Assembly (NCBI GenBank): GCA_040905905.1
Contig: JBBDQN010000051.1
Span: forward strand, 170,789 to 234,788
Reading direction: 5' to 3'
Source: JAICND01 sp040905905
GTDB lineage: Bacteria > Actinomycetota > Acidimicrobiia > Spongiisociales > ZC4RG35
Length of the DNA stretch: 64,000 bases
The position numbers and the translations under genes were made by a program. Positions 32,588-41,245 of this stretch are shown piece after piece (positions within the stretch are counted from its first letter, which is position 1; each line of letters starts with the position of its first letter). The notes below the pieces were generated by a model, which saw only the letters and a list, made by a program, of their open reading frames with translations, had not been told where the DNA came from and made no database searches.

Positions 32588-33328
32588 GTGTCGTCGGCTA
32601 GCCGCGCAGAGCGGCTCAAGACTCGTGGTGAATGGCCCGGACCGATGGAGTTGTCGGCGGGATGGGCGCGGGCCCAAGCCCGTCCGTGGAATGAGGATGT
32701 GCCTGCGGCCTCGCTCCGTCTGGAGCGGGGCGGTGCCCGATTTCTCACCCTCTGTGCGGAGTTGCTGAGCGAATGGAACGAGGAGGTGCGCTCCCCCGCC
32801 ACCCTCCCCGGGACTAGCCGGGTCTGGCGAGAAGCCGGCTTCGAAGAGTCGGGGCGACTCATTCTGTTCGAGCACCCATTGACTGCGCTACGTCCTGCCG
32901 AGATTGAAGTCGACGAGAACCTGGTGACCGAAATCGCCGAGTTGAACCGGATCGATCGGGAGTCGTTCCCTGCCCCCTGGCGGCTAGGCCCGCTGGGACT
33001 GGCCGAGAGCCTCGCCGCCACCAGCAGAGCTGTCACCCACACGGTTTCGATCAATGGACGGGTCGCCGGTTTCGCCGTCACCGGAACCTCCCTCGCGGTT
33101 GGGTACCTGCAACGTTTAGCCGTGGATCCCGCCGCTCAGAGACAAGGCGTGGGCCGCGCCTTGGTGCGAGCCTCGTTGTTGTGGGCCCGCAAGCGCCGGG
33201 CTGTGTCTCTGCTGGTCAACACGCAGCCTGACAACGAACCCGCCGCGGCTTTGTACCGCAACGAAGGATTCGACGATGTTCCCGCCGGCCTCCAATTGTG
33301 GAGATTCCGGAAGGCAACCCGGAACTAA
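32588..33328 (+). CDS. GNAT family N-acetyltransferase
   Basis: A 246-residue protein; the last ~140 residues hold the GNAT fold: ELNRIDRESFPAPWRL, GRVAGFAVTGTSLAVGYLQR, LAVDPAAQRQGVGRALVRAS (acetyl-CoA pyrophosphate loop Q/R-x-x-G-x-G/A), LLVNTQPDNEPAAALYRNEG. The first ~100 residues look like a degenerate half GNAT (VWREAGFEESGRLILFEHPL). Start GTG 32588 has no clear ribosome site; ATG 32645 is possible. Its 5' end is 20 bp from the divergent deacetylase-like gene. Confidence 0.84.
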   Translation: MSSASRAERLKTRGEWPGPMELSAGWARAQARPWNEDVPAASLRLERGGARFLTLCAELLSEWNEEVRSPATLPGTSRVWREAGFEESGRLILFEHPLTALRPAEIEVDENLVTEIAELNRIDRESFPAPWRLGPLGLAESLAATSRAVTHTVSINGRVAGFAVTGTSLAVGYLQRLAVDPAAQRQGVGRALVRASLLWARKRRAVSLLVNTQPDNEPAAALYRNEGFDDVPAGLQLWRFRKATRN

Positions 33329-33356
33329 CCAAAGGCTGCCGTAGTCTTAACTGCAG

Positions 33357-34862
33357 ATGGCTGCTACCGGCCGGCGGATACGTCGACCCCACATCACCCC
33401 AACGTCCGCTGCGTTTTTGTCGGCCCTATTACCGGGTCTTGGTCAGGTTCGCCAGGGACGGTTGCCCGCCGCCCGTCCTTATCTCAGGCTCGCCTTGTTG
33501 CTGGGGGTAGTGGTCATATTGGCCCTCGCCGCCGGGCCGACGGACATAGCCAAGTGGCTGGCTGACCCCGCCCATCTGCTCATCCTGCTGGCCGCCAACG
33601 TCCTCGTCGCCGCAATCAGGTCTTCCGCCGCCTGGGAGGCCTGGCGGGGTGGGGGCGGCAGTCTCCGCAAGATCGGTGTCGTCGCGGTCTTGGCGTTTGT
33701 CCTCGTCCCCCATATTGCGGTCGGCTGGGGACAACTACGGACCTACAACTTTCTCACCACAGTCTTTTCCGGAGGCGGGTTGACCCCCGGCTTCGCCCTC
33801 GGTGGCACCACCACTACCGATTTCGTGGGACCAGGTGAGACGACTACTACCGCCACCACCATCCCCACCACGACCACCACCAAGGTGCCATGGGAGGGTC
33901 GCGGCCGGCTCAACCTGATGTTGTTGGGCGCTGACAGCGGCACCGGCCGGACGGGGATCCGCACCGATTCGATGATCATTGCCTCAATCGACCTGGTCGA
34001 TGGAGACATCGCCATGTTCGGATTTCCCCGCAACTTGATCGACCTCGAGTTCCCCGATGGCACCAAGTTCACCGCCTACTCGCGGATCCTCAACGAGGTC
34101 TATCCGTACGGTCTCGACAATCCGGATCGTTACCCCTCCTCCAACCCGGGGGCGGCCGCCCTCAAGGACATGCTCCAGGGCATGACTGGAATCGAGCTCG
34201 ACTACTACGTCCTCGTCAACCTTCAGGCTTTCGTGGACATCGTTAACGCCCTGGGTGGAGTCACCATCTACGTCAACCGAACGATCGTTGACGAGGAGTA
34301 CCCCCTCGAGGATGGCACCTTCACCGAGTTGCGGATCGAACAAGGTGTCAACGAGATGGACGGCACCAACGCCCTGGCCTATGTCCGCAGCCGCCACGAC
34401 AGCACCGACTACGACCGCATGGCCCGTCAGAGGTGTTTCCTCTCGGCAATGGCGGCCCAGGCAGATGTCGGCACCATCCTCACGTCATTGCCAAGCCTGC
34501 TCGACGCCATCCAGGAGAACGTCGCCACCGATATCCCCGTGTCGGATTTGCCGGCATTGGTCGAACTGGTCGGCAAGGTGAAACCAACCGAAGCTCTCGT
34601 CATCGGCTTCGGGCCACCCGATTGGATCACGGGCCGGATCAATGGATATCCGATCCCGGACGTTTCGAAGATTCGCAACGCGGTGGCTTTGGCGATCGAT
34701 GATCCTGCTGAGGCGCGAATTCAGTTCGGAGTGCAAGAAGCTGGTGACGCCTGCGGTTTTGGCGACGACCCCACCAGCGCCCCCACGACCACGACGACCA
34801 CTTCTACGACGACGACTACGACAACCACCCCGACGACAACCAGTGCGACCACTGCCCCCTAA
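33357..34862 (+). CDS. LytR-CpsA-Psr (LCP) family cell wall glycopolymer ligase
   Basis: The 501-residue protein has an unusual N-terminus with several membrane helices (about 40-60, 73-90, 102-122), a Thr-rich linker (about 145-175), the LCP catalytic domain (180-400: NLMLLGADSGTGRTGIRTDS, DGDIAMFGFPRNLIDLE, VNALGGVTIYVNRTIVDEEY, NEMDGTNALAYVRSRHDSTD, DYDRMARQRCFLSAM) and a Thr-rich tail. The Arg/Asp residues bind the polyprenyl pyrophosphate. LCP enzymes attach glycopolymers to peptidoglycan outside the membrane. Its end overlaps the convergent flippase-transferase fusion by 4 bp, a partner that makes sense. Confidence 0.93.
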   Translation: MAATGRRIRRPHITPTSAAFLSALLPGLGQVRQGRLPAARPYLRLALLLGVVVILALAAGPTDIAKWLADPAHLLILLAANVLVAAIRSSAAWEAWRGGGGSLRKIGVVAVLAFVLVPHIAVGWGQLRTYNFLTTVFSGGGLTPGFALGGTTTTDFVGPGETTTTATTIPTTTTTKVPWEGRGRLNLMLLGADSGTGRTGIRTDSMIIASIDLVDGDIAMFGFPRNLIDLEFPDGTKFTAYSRILNEVYPYGLDNPDRYPSSNPGAAALKDMLQGMTGIELDYYVLVNLQAFVDIVNALGGVTIYVNRTIVDEEYPLEDGTFTELRIEQGVNEMDGTNALAYVRSRHDSTDYDRMARQRCFLSAMAAQADVGTILTSLPSLLDAIQENVATDIPVSDLPALVELVGKVKPTEALVIGFGPPDWITGRINGYPIPDVSKIRNAVALAIDDPAEARIQFGVQEAGDACGFGDDPTSAPTTTTTTSTTTTTTTTPTTTSATTAP

Positions 34863-36748
34863 CCAGGACGGCGGATGGCGGCAACTGGTGTTTTCACGAG
34901 GATTCTGAGATCCATCAGTAGGGAGCGGTGCTCGACGTATTGCAGGTCCCAGTAAGCCCGCTCACCAAAGGTGTTCTTCGAACCGCCCATCACCTGGGCA
35001 AGGCCGGTCACACCCGGCCGTACCTTGTGGCGCACCCGCGCCTCGGGGTCGAGCAGCTCCACCTCCGCCGGCACCAGCGGTCGCGGGCCCACCAGAGACA
35101 TGTGGCCGCGAACCACGTTCAAGAGGTTGGGTAGCTCATCGAGAGAGCCGCGACGGAGGAACCTGCCCATCCGGGTGATGCGGGGATCCTCGTCGATCCA
35201 CAAGTGGGGTCCCTCGGCCTGGCGATCAGGACCGAGGTACCCGCCTTCAACCATGGAGGCCAGATGCTTCAGCAATGGGGCGTCGTCAACTCCGTCAACC
35301 ATCGTGCGGAACTTGATCATCGTGAATGGTCGATCGTTTTTTCCCACCCGGGTCTGGCGAAAGAACACCGGTCCCGGCGAGTCGAGCCGCACCAGCAGGC
35401 CGAGGACCAGCTGGATCGGCAGGGTCAGGACCACCAGACCCAACCCCCCGACCATGTCCATGACTCGTTTGACGAGGTCGTATCCGGAGTCGGGGCTTTC
35501 GGGACGTGCCAACTCGGCGGCGACCATCACTGCCAGCAGCGCTGCAAATTCACCGGCCAGGACGGCAGCAGATACCCGAACGTCGGCCGGTCGGTCGATG
35601 AGCCACAACGACAGTCCCCCGACCGTCAGGGCGACCGTCCAGGCCCCGGCCAACTTGCCGGTGGCTCCCAACGCGATCAAGACCTGATCTAGGAAAACCG
35701 AAGCGGCGGCGAGGGCGCAAGCGGCCATCGCCAAGCCAGCCACCAACGGTGAGGGGCGAAACGTGGCACCAAACAAGAGCTCGATCAGTCGGGGACCTAT
35801 CCACTCGCCCGCGACAAAGGCAATAGGGGTAACTAACAGTCCGACAAAACCGAGGCGACGCGACCACGCCAACAGTTCGCGGTGAGCGTTCCTAGCCACC
35901 AGTTTGGTCAACCCGGCCAACAACCGGGCTGCCAGATTCTGCGCCAGGAGGAGCGGCGCCCGGGCCAGCGAAAACGCCACAAACACGGTACTGACGACCC
36001 TGGCAATCTCAAGCGGGTCAGTGACCAGGGCCCCCGCCACCAGGGGACCCACCAGTACAAACGCCTGTGAGATCGCTCCCGCCAGGACAAACCCGGCCAT
36101 CAATGCGCCCGAGCCCGCCCGGGGCGGGACCTTGGCCCGCTCGGGCGCACGGCGGAAGGGCAGCCAGAGGAGAACGATCAGCGGGGGCAACACCACTGTC
36201 CAGGCAAGGGCAAGGTCGGTCTGTGAAACCGACAGCCAGATGATCGCCAGTACCACCCGGAGGACCGCTGCCAACGCCGATACCGCCCCGTAAGCCACGT
36301 ACCGGCCCCGACCGGCCAGCGCACCACGACCCAGAGCAAAAACGGCATGGGTAGCGACCACCGCGGCACCGATCACGACAAACTCGCGTTTGCCGACGAA
36401 GAACCGGCCGAGGGTGGCTGCAACAAAGGCCACCATCACGACTATGGCTGCGGTGCTCGTCACCGCGATCGATCGGCGGTCGTGCTCGTCGGGTGCACCT
36501 CCCCGAGCGAGGGTGAGCCGGCGAACCGTCAACAACTCCACCGGAGTGAGGAGGACCGCCAGAATCAACGAGTGCACTGACAGCAACGCCGCCACGGCAG
36601 CAAAGCCTGACTCGCCGAGGGCCCGGCCACCCAAAGCCTGAAATGCGTAGGCGGCGAGACCGGCAACCACCGAACCGACAGCCATAACGATGGTGCCATC
36701 GCGGACGATGCGCGAGGCCACTCCCCGGGTGGAATCGTCGGTGTTCAC
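34859..36748 (-). CDS. Fusion of Wzx-like flippase and polyprenyl-phosphate sugar phosphotransferase
   Basis: 629 residues. Residues 1-410 form about 12 membrane helices with the pattern of lipid-linked oligosaccharide flippases (TIVMAVGSVVAGLAAYAFQ, LAQNLAARLLAGLTKLVA). Residues 418-629 are a bacterial sugar transferase: YDLVKRVMDMVGG, FFRQTRVGKNDRPFTMIKFR, ITRMGRFLRRGSLDELPNLL with the catalytic Asp537-Glu538, HMSLVGPRPL, RHKVRPGVTGLAQ, YWDLQYVEHRSLLMDL. The transferase puts the first sugar phosphate on undecaprenyl phosphate. There is a ~25-residue insert before the IDEDPRITR motif. The two activities normally are separate genes. Start GTG 36748 is weak. Confidence 0.88.
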   Translation of the reverse strand: MNTDDSTRGVASRIVRDGTIVMAVGSVVAGLAAYAFQALGGRALGESGFAAVAALLSVHSLILAVLLTPVELLTVRRLTLARGGAPDEHDRRSIAVTSTAAIVVMVAFVAATLGRFFVGKREFVVIGAAVVATHAVFALGRGALAGRGRYVAYGAVSALAAVLRVVLAIIWLSVSQTDLALAWTVVLPPLIVLLWLPFRRAPERAKVPPRAGSGALMAGFVLAGAISQAFVLVGPLVAGALVTDPLEIARVVSTVFVAFSLARAPLLLAQNLAARLLAGLTKLVARNAHRELLAWSRRLGFVGLLVTPIAFVAGEWIGPRLIELLFGATFRPSPLVAGLAMAACALAAASVFLDQVLIALGATGKLAGAWTVALTVGGLSLWLIDRPADVRVSAAVLAGEFAALLAVMVAAELARPESPDSGYDLVKRVMDMVGGLGLVVLTLPIQLVLGLLVRLDSPGPVFFRQTRVGKNDRPFTMIKFRTMVDGVDDAPLLKHLASMVEGGYLGPDRQAEGPHLWIDEDPRITRMGRFLRRGSLDELPNLLNVVRGHMSLVGPRPLVPAEVELLDPEARVRHKVRPGVTGLAQVMGGSKNTFGERAYWDLQYVEHRSLLMDLRILVKTPVAAIRRPG

Positions 36749-36964
36749 CGAATGCCCGTCGCCGGATCTGGCGCCGTCCTCGGGTCTGGAATCGTGCTCG
36801 AGCTGCGTAAAAGCCCCTGTTTTGTTGATCGGTACCGGACAGACGCACCGGAGTGACCGAAAGAGTAGAGAGGTGGCTCCTCTCTACGATGATCTTCCAC
36901 TTTGCAGGTCATCTGCCCTCCCCTCCCGGTACTTTCCCCTCCACCCCCTGGTCGGAGTTGAACG

Positions 36965-38248
36965 ATGCCGCCCCCGATCCCCGACCGCTATCGACTCGAG
37001 ATAAGGCTTGGCCGCGACCACGACATCGAAGAGTGGCTAGGCACCGATCTCAACCTCGACCGACCCGTTCTCATCAGAATCCTCGGCCCCGAGGCTGACG
37101 CTAAACGGCGGGCAGAGTTCCTGGCGGTGGTACGTGCGGCAGCTGCCATCAATCACCCTCACCTCGAACCGATTTATGCGGCCGAAGAGGTGCTCGACGG
37201 AGCGTTCTCAGTTTCGGAGTGGGGGGGCGGCCTCACCCTCCAGAGCCGGCTTGACAGCGGCCACACCCTGGATCCGGCCGAGTTCCTCGCCAACGCCTCG
37301 GGTCTCGCCTCCGCTCTGGCGGCGATCCACGAAGCCGGTCTCGTCCACGGGGCGATCGACGCCGGTTCGATTCTCTACACGGTTTCACGCCCAGCCCGTC
37401 TCGGCGGATTCGGCCGCCCCCGTCGGTATTTGGTTGCCCCCACACTCGACGTCTCCGATCTGGCGGCGGTTCTCGAGCAGTCGTTGACCGGGTTGCCACC
37501 AGGGGGCCCGCCCCCATCTGAGATGATCGACGGGTTGCCCAGTGCCGTCGACCGCGCTCTTCGCCGTGCGTTGAGCGGCACCCACGACGCTCGCAATCTC
37601 GCTACAGAGCTCGACGGAATCCAGCAGCCATTCCCCCCGCCACTCGCGGACGTTTCCTCGGGACGTCGCGGCCCGGCTCTCGCCGTGACGCTCGTTCTGC
37701 TGGCGATCATTCTCATTGTGATCGGTCGTCTTCTGGCCGGTGACCAATTACCCGTGGTCCCCGACGCCTCCACCACCCTTTCCGGGGGGACCTCGTCCAG
37801 TGCAACCTCCGACGCTCCGATCGACCCGGTGGGCGTAGGAGTCTTGACCTTCGATCCGTTTGGTGAAGGAGGAGAGAACGACGACCTCATCGCGTTGATC
37901 CTTGACGGCGATGTCGCCACCGCATGGCGCACCGAGCGTTATCGGGACCCGATGGAATCGATCAAACCCGGAGTCGGTCTGACGGTGTCGGTACGGGGGA
38001 CTCCGACGAGCGTGGAGATCGTCGGACTGACGGCAGGCGTCGATCTATCAATTGCCTGGTCGAGTGGCCGACCGGAAACTCCGTCCGAGTGGGAGAAGGT
38101 GGCCGCGGCCCGCAGCACGGACCTCGAGGTGCTGTTGCAACTCCCTCCCCGCACGGATGGCAACTGGCTCATCTGGTTCACCAGTCTTCCTCAACAGTCG
38201 GATGGCAACTATTGGACGAGCGTATCGGAGATACGATTCCGTCCATGA
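36965..38248 (+). CDS. Pseudokinase with discoidin-like tail, equivalent to the C-terminal half of mycobacterial MviN
   Basis: 427 residues: kinase-like domain (1-225), one membrane helix (about 238-258, LAVTLVLLAIILIVIGRLL) and an extracytoplasmic domain (about 290-427, VGVLTFDPFGEGGENDD, LILDGDVATAWRTERYRD, IKPGVGLTVSV). The kinase is dead: the glycine loop is lost, the VAIK lysine is Arg (VLIRIL), HRD is HGAID and DFG is GFG. This is the arrangement that follows the MurJ membrane part in mycobacterial MviN, and the neighbours (sigM, trxB, trxA, cwlM) are the same. ATG 36965 has GGAG at 7 bases. No MurJ part precedes it. Confidence 0.85.
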   Translation: MPPPIPDRYRLEIRLGRDHDIEEWLGTDLNLDRPVLIRILGPEADAKRRAEFLAVVRAAAAINHPHLEPIYAAEEVLDGAFSVSEWGGGLTLQSRLDSGHTLDPAEFLANASGLASALAAIHEAGLVHGAIDAGSILYTVSRPARLGGFGRPRRYLVAPTLDVSDLAAVLEQSLTGLPPGGPPPSEMIDGLPSAVDRALRRALSGTHDARNLATELDGIQQPFPPPLADVSSGRRGPALAVTLVLLAIILIVIGRLLAGDQLPVVPDASTTLSGGTSSSATSDAPIDPVGVGVLTFDPFGEGGENDDLIALILDGDVATAWRTERYRDPMESIKPGVGLTVSVRGTPTSVEIVGLTAGVDLSIAWSSGRPETPSEWEKVAAARSTDLEVLLQLPPRTDGNWLIWFTSLPQQSDGNYWTSVSEIRFRP

Positions 38249-38817
38249 CCCCGTCATCCGACGACGCCACGTTGTTGGCAAAAGCCGCGGAAGGGGATCA
38301 TGCATCGTTCACCCTGCTGATGCGGCGCCACGAGGATCGGGTCTTTTCGGTATGTCTGCGGTTGATGGGGAGCCGTACGGCGGCCCTTGACGCGGTGCAG
38401 GAGACCTTTACAACCCTCTACCGCAAAGCCAGTCAATACAAGGGCACAGCCGCCGTCGGCACCTGGCTCTATCGGATCACGGTCAACACCTGTTACGACC
38501 TGCTGCGTAAAGAGCGCCGCCGGCCGATGGAGGCTCTGCCCGACTATCTCGATCCGGCCGATCCCGGAGGCGAAGATGGGTTCAAGTCGGTGGAGTTGCG
38601 ACCCGAGATCGAACGTGCCCTTGCCGCTCTCTCGCCCGAGTTTCGCACGGTGGTGTTGATGGCTGACGTCGAGGGTTACTCGCTTCCCGACGTAGCGGGG
38701 GTCCTTGACCTCCCGATCGGGACGGTGAAGTCCCGGCTCTTTCGAGCCCGCCGACAGTTGGCAGGCAATCTTGGGAACCTTTTGCCGGGCTCCGAGCATC
38801 AAAAAGGTACTGACTGA
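38245..38817 (+). CDS. sigM: ECF sigma factor, SigM-like
   Basis: From ATG 38245 about 190 residues. Region 2: LLMRRHEDRVFSVCLRLMGS, ALDAVQETFTTLYRKASQYK, VGTWLYRITVNTCYDLLRKE. Region 4: ERALAALSPEFRTVVLMADV, GYSLPDVAGVLDLPIGTVKS, RLFRARRQLAG. The start overlaps the pseudokinase stop as ATGA; the frame open back to 37924 lies antisense-free inside the pseudokinase gene and is not homologous. Position before an anti-sigma gene and trxBA matches actinobacterial sigM. Confidence 0.92.
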   Translation: MTPSSDDATLLAKAAEGDHASFTLLMRRHEDRVFSVCLRLMGSRTAALDAVQETFTTLYRKASQYKGTAAVGTWLYRITVNTCYDLLRKERRRPMEALPDYLDPADPGGEDGFKSVELRPEIERALAALSPEFRTVVLMADVEGYSLPDVAGVLDLPIGTVKSRLFRARRQLAGNLGNLLPGSEHQKGTD

Positions 38818-38820
38818 CTC

Positions 38821-39570
38821 ATGGAACAACACCCTCTGCACGACCTTGATTTGATCGCCACCTACTCCGAGGGCCTCCTCGCGGACCCCGGCGAGGCAGC
38901 GCGACTGGTGGGCGAGTGCCCCGATTGTCGGAAGGAATACGATCTCCAACGGACCGTCAAAGGTTTGCTGGCCGACCTGCCGATCGCCCGAATGACCGCC
39001 GCGGAACGATCCAGACTGGATGCTGCGATCGGCTCGATAACCACTGCCAGGGTGGTCGCGATGGCCGATCGCCGTCGTGTCCAAGGATGGATGCGGGCTG
39101 CCTCCGTCGCAGCCGCCGCCGTTGTCCTGATCGGGCTTGGGTCCGTCTTCCTCGGGCTTATGGACTCGGGTTCCCAATCTGGGACGACCGCGTCGGCCGA
39201 GGGCAGCTTTGCAGCTGCCGATGCAGGTGAGGCCGCGGCCACTACCACCATCCTCGAAGACACCACGGCCGCCGCGACCGGGCCGGACCAGTTGTTGGCG
39301 TATCGCCAGTTGGACGGGGGCGACGCCGACGCCGTGCTGACCGAAATCGAAACGATGCTCGAACAGTCCTTTGTCGAGTTCTCTGACGCCAGCGCCCGCG
39401 CCGATGTCGTTTGTGAAGGAAAAGTATCGGACCGTGAGGTCCTGGATGTGGCCCAGTCGAAACTGGATGGAAGGCCGGTCGTCATCGTCATCGTCGAGGG
39501 CGAGGATGGGAGAGAGGCCCTCGTCTACAACGAAGCCACCTGTGCGTTGGTCGAACTTCCGCCCGAATAG
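38821..39570 (+). CDS. Membrane anti-sigma factor, RsmA-like
   Basis: 249 residues, starting 3 bp after sigM. The N-terminal ~90 residues are helical with DLDLIATYSEGLLADPGEAA and a CPDCRKEY pair, like a zinc anti-sigma domain, although the His usually four positions before the first Cys is Leu. A membrane helix follows (about 91-111, AASVAAAAVVLIGLGSVFLG), then an acidic, Ala/Thr-rich extracytoplasmic part with a conserved-looking final domain (RPVVIVIVEGEDGREALVYN). It probably holds SigM at the membrane. Confidence 0.82.
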   Translation: MEQHPLHDLDLIATYSEGLLADPGEAARLVGECPDCRKEYDLQRTVKGLLADLPIARMTAAERSRLDAAIGSITTARVVAMADRRRVQGWMRAASVAAAAVVLIGLGSVFLGLMDSGSQSGTTASAEGSFAAADAGEAAATTTILEDTTAAATGPDQLLAYRQLDGGDADAVLTEIETMLEQSFVEFSDASARADVVCEGKVSDREVLDVAQSKLDGRPVVIVIVEGEDGREALVYNEATCALVELPPE

Positions 39571-39612
39571 CCCGCTCTGAGCAGCGAATGGGTCCGGGCT
39601 AACCTCGTAGTC

Positions 39613-39891
39613 GTGGACGAGTTCCCAACCCGCTTTGCCGACTATCTCGAGTCGATTGCCCTCAAGATCCGGGCGATGACCGTGGACCGGGTGGCCCGGG
39701 TGGTCAAGTTGTCAGCCATGGGCATGGTCGCCGCCACGTTGGGAATCATGGCCGTGGTATTCCTGTTACTGACCATATACGGCGCTTTGGCCATTCCCCT
39801 CGGACCGGATGGTGCCTTCGCCGTCCTCGGTTTGATCTTCCTGATTGGGGGAATGTTGATGTGGCGGCGGCGTAGGAGCAGAGCCAGTTGA
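39613..39891 (+). CDS. Small two-helix membrane protein
   Basis: 92 residues from GTG 39613: an amphipathic N-terminal helix (about 1-35), two membrane helices (about 36-58, MGMVAATLGIMAVVFLLLTI; about 64-83, DGAFAVLGLIFLIGGMLMWR) and an Arg-rich cytoplasmic end. The shape resembles actinobacterial holin-like/DUF1469 proteins, but function is unknown. Its stop overlaps the trxB TTG start as TTGA. Confidence 0.72.
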   Translation: MDEFPTRFADYLESIALKIRAMTVDRVARVVKLSAMGMVAATLGIMAVVFLLLTIYGALAIPLGPDGAFAVLGLIFLIGGMLMWRRRRSRAS

Positions 39892-40856
39892 GTGCGGAGA
39901 ATCTGATCATCATCGGCAGCGGCCCAGCAGGCCTCACCGCCGCCCTTTACGCGGCGCGGGCCGATCTCAGTCCATTGGTTTTCGAAGGCTTTCAGGCCGG
40001 CGGTCAGTTGATGATCACCACTGATGTCGAAAACTATCCGGGGTTTCCGGATGGAATCCTCGGGCCGGAGATGATGGATCGTTTCCGCAAACAGGCCGAG
40101 CGTTTCGGCGCCAGGCTGCTCGCCTCCGATGTCACCCGGGTCGACTTTTCCGAGCGACCGTTCGGAGTCTGGGTAGGAGCCGACGAGTACCGGGCCCATA
40201 CCGTCATCATCGCTACCGGTGCTTCCGCCAAGTGGCTTGGTGTACCCGGCGAGGAGCGGCTCACCGGCCGCGGGGTTTCTGCCTGTGCCACTTGTGACGG
40301 ATTCTTCTTTCGCAACCGGGATCTGGTGGTGGTGGGTGGAGGTGACTCGGCTATGGAGGAGGCGTTGTTCCTCACCAAGTTTGCCTCACGGGTAACAGTG
40401 GTTCACCGCCGAGACGAGTTCCGGGCATCGGCGATCATGGCTCGCCGGGTCCTTGAACACGAGAAGATCGGGGTGGTCTGGAACGCTGAGGTGAAGACCA
40501 TCAACGGCGCCGATGCCGTCGACTCTGTAACGCTCGTCGATACGGCTACCGGCACCGAGCAAACCCTCGCCACCGATGGTGTCTTCGTTGCTATTGGCCA
40601 CCTGCCCAATACGGGGTTGTTCGAGGGTCAGCTTGAGCTGGACTCTAAGGGTTACATCGTCCTCGCTGGAGATGGGACCACCGCCACCACCATCCCCGGC
40701 GTGTTCGCGGCGGGCGACGTCGCCGACTCTCGTTATCGCCAGGCCGTCAGCGCAGCCGGCACCGGGTGCATGGCTGCCATCGACGCCGGACATGTGCTGG
40801 CCGATGGGGCTGGCGAAGTCCCGGTAAACAGTGGAAATGTCTTACCGGCAACCTAG
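39888..40856 (+). CDS. trxB: Thioredoxin reductase
   Basis: 322 residues. FAD-binding NLIIIGSGPAGLTAALYAAR, GGQLMITTDVENYPGFPDGI, redox motif SACATCDGFFFRN (CATC), NADPH-binding LVVVGGGDSAMEEALFL, and FAAGDVADSRYRQAVSAAGTG. It passes electrons from NADPH to thioredoxin. Start TTG 39888 overlaps the upstream stop; no in-frame ATG or GTG is nearby. trxA follows 38 bp later. Confidence 0.97.
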   Translation: MSAENLIIIGSGPAGLTAALYAARADLSPLVFEGFQAGGQLMITTDVENYPGFPDGILGPEMMDRFRKQAERFGARLLASDVTRVDFSERPFGVWVGADEYRAHTVIIATGASAKWLGVPGEERLTGRGVSACATCDGFFFRNRDLVVVGGGDSAMEEALFLTKFASRVTVVHRRDEFRASAIMARRVLEHEKIGVVWNAEVKTINGADAVDSVTLVDTATGTEQTLATDGVFVAIGHLPNTGLFEGQLELDSKGYIVLAGDGTTATTIPGVFAAGDVADSRYRQAVSAAGTGCMAAIDAGHVLADGAGEVPVNSGNVLPAT

Positions 40857-40894
40857 GTTCTAACCATGACAACACAAAGAGAGAGGAGCCAGGG

Positions 40895-41221
40895 ATGAGC
40901 GCCAACACGGTCACCCTTGACGACACCAACTTCAAAGAAACCATTGGCGCTTCCAAGCCGACCATCGTCGACTTTTGGGCCGAATGGTGCGGCCCTTGTC
41001 GACTGATCGGCCCGATTCTCGAAGAAATCGCCGTTGAACACAGCGCCAAGCTGACCGTCGGCAAGCTCAACGTCGACGACCACCCCCAACTCTCCATGGG
41101 TTATGACGTCATGAGCATCCCCACTCTGATCGTTTTCCAGGATGGCGTCGAGAAAAAGCGCATCATCGGCGCCCGGCCGAAGCATTCGTTGCTGGCTGAT
41201 CTCGGCGAATACCTCGTCTAA
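40895..41221 (+). CDS. trxA: Thioredoxin
   Basis: 108 residues from ATG 40895, which has GAGAGGAG upstream. Active site FWAEWCGPCRLIGPILEEIA, then LNVDDHPQLSMGYDVMSIPT with the cis-Pro, and LIVFQDGVEKKRIIGA. Standard length. It reduces protein disulfides with electrons from TrxB. Confidence 0.98.
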   Translation: MSANTVTLDDTNFKETIGASKPTIVDFWAEWCGPCRLIGPILEEIAVEHSAKLTVGKLNVDDHPQLSMGYDVMSIPTLIVFQDGVEKKRIIGARPKHSLLADLGEYLV

Positions 41222-41245
41222 CGATCTGCCACGATTGGGCGCGCA

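Noticed and set aside
32569..33081. Extension of the deacetylase-like frame to 507 residues
   Set aside because: It is antisense to the GNAT gene and has Ser/Arg-rich shadow-frame composition; the family start is at about 32568.
37924..38244. Extension of the sigM frame upstream
   Set aside because: This stretch encodes the discoidin-like end of the pseudokinase in another frame; sigma region 2 starts just after ATG 38245.
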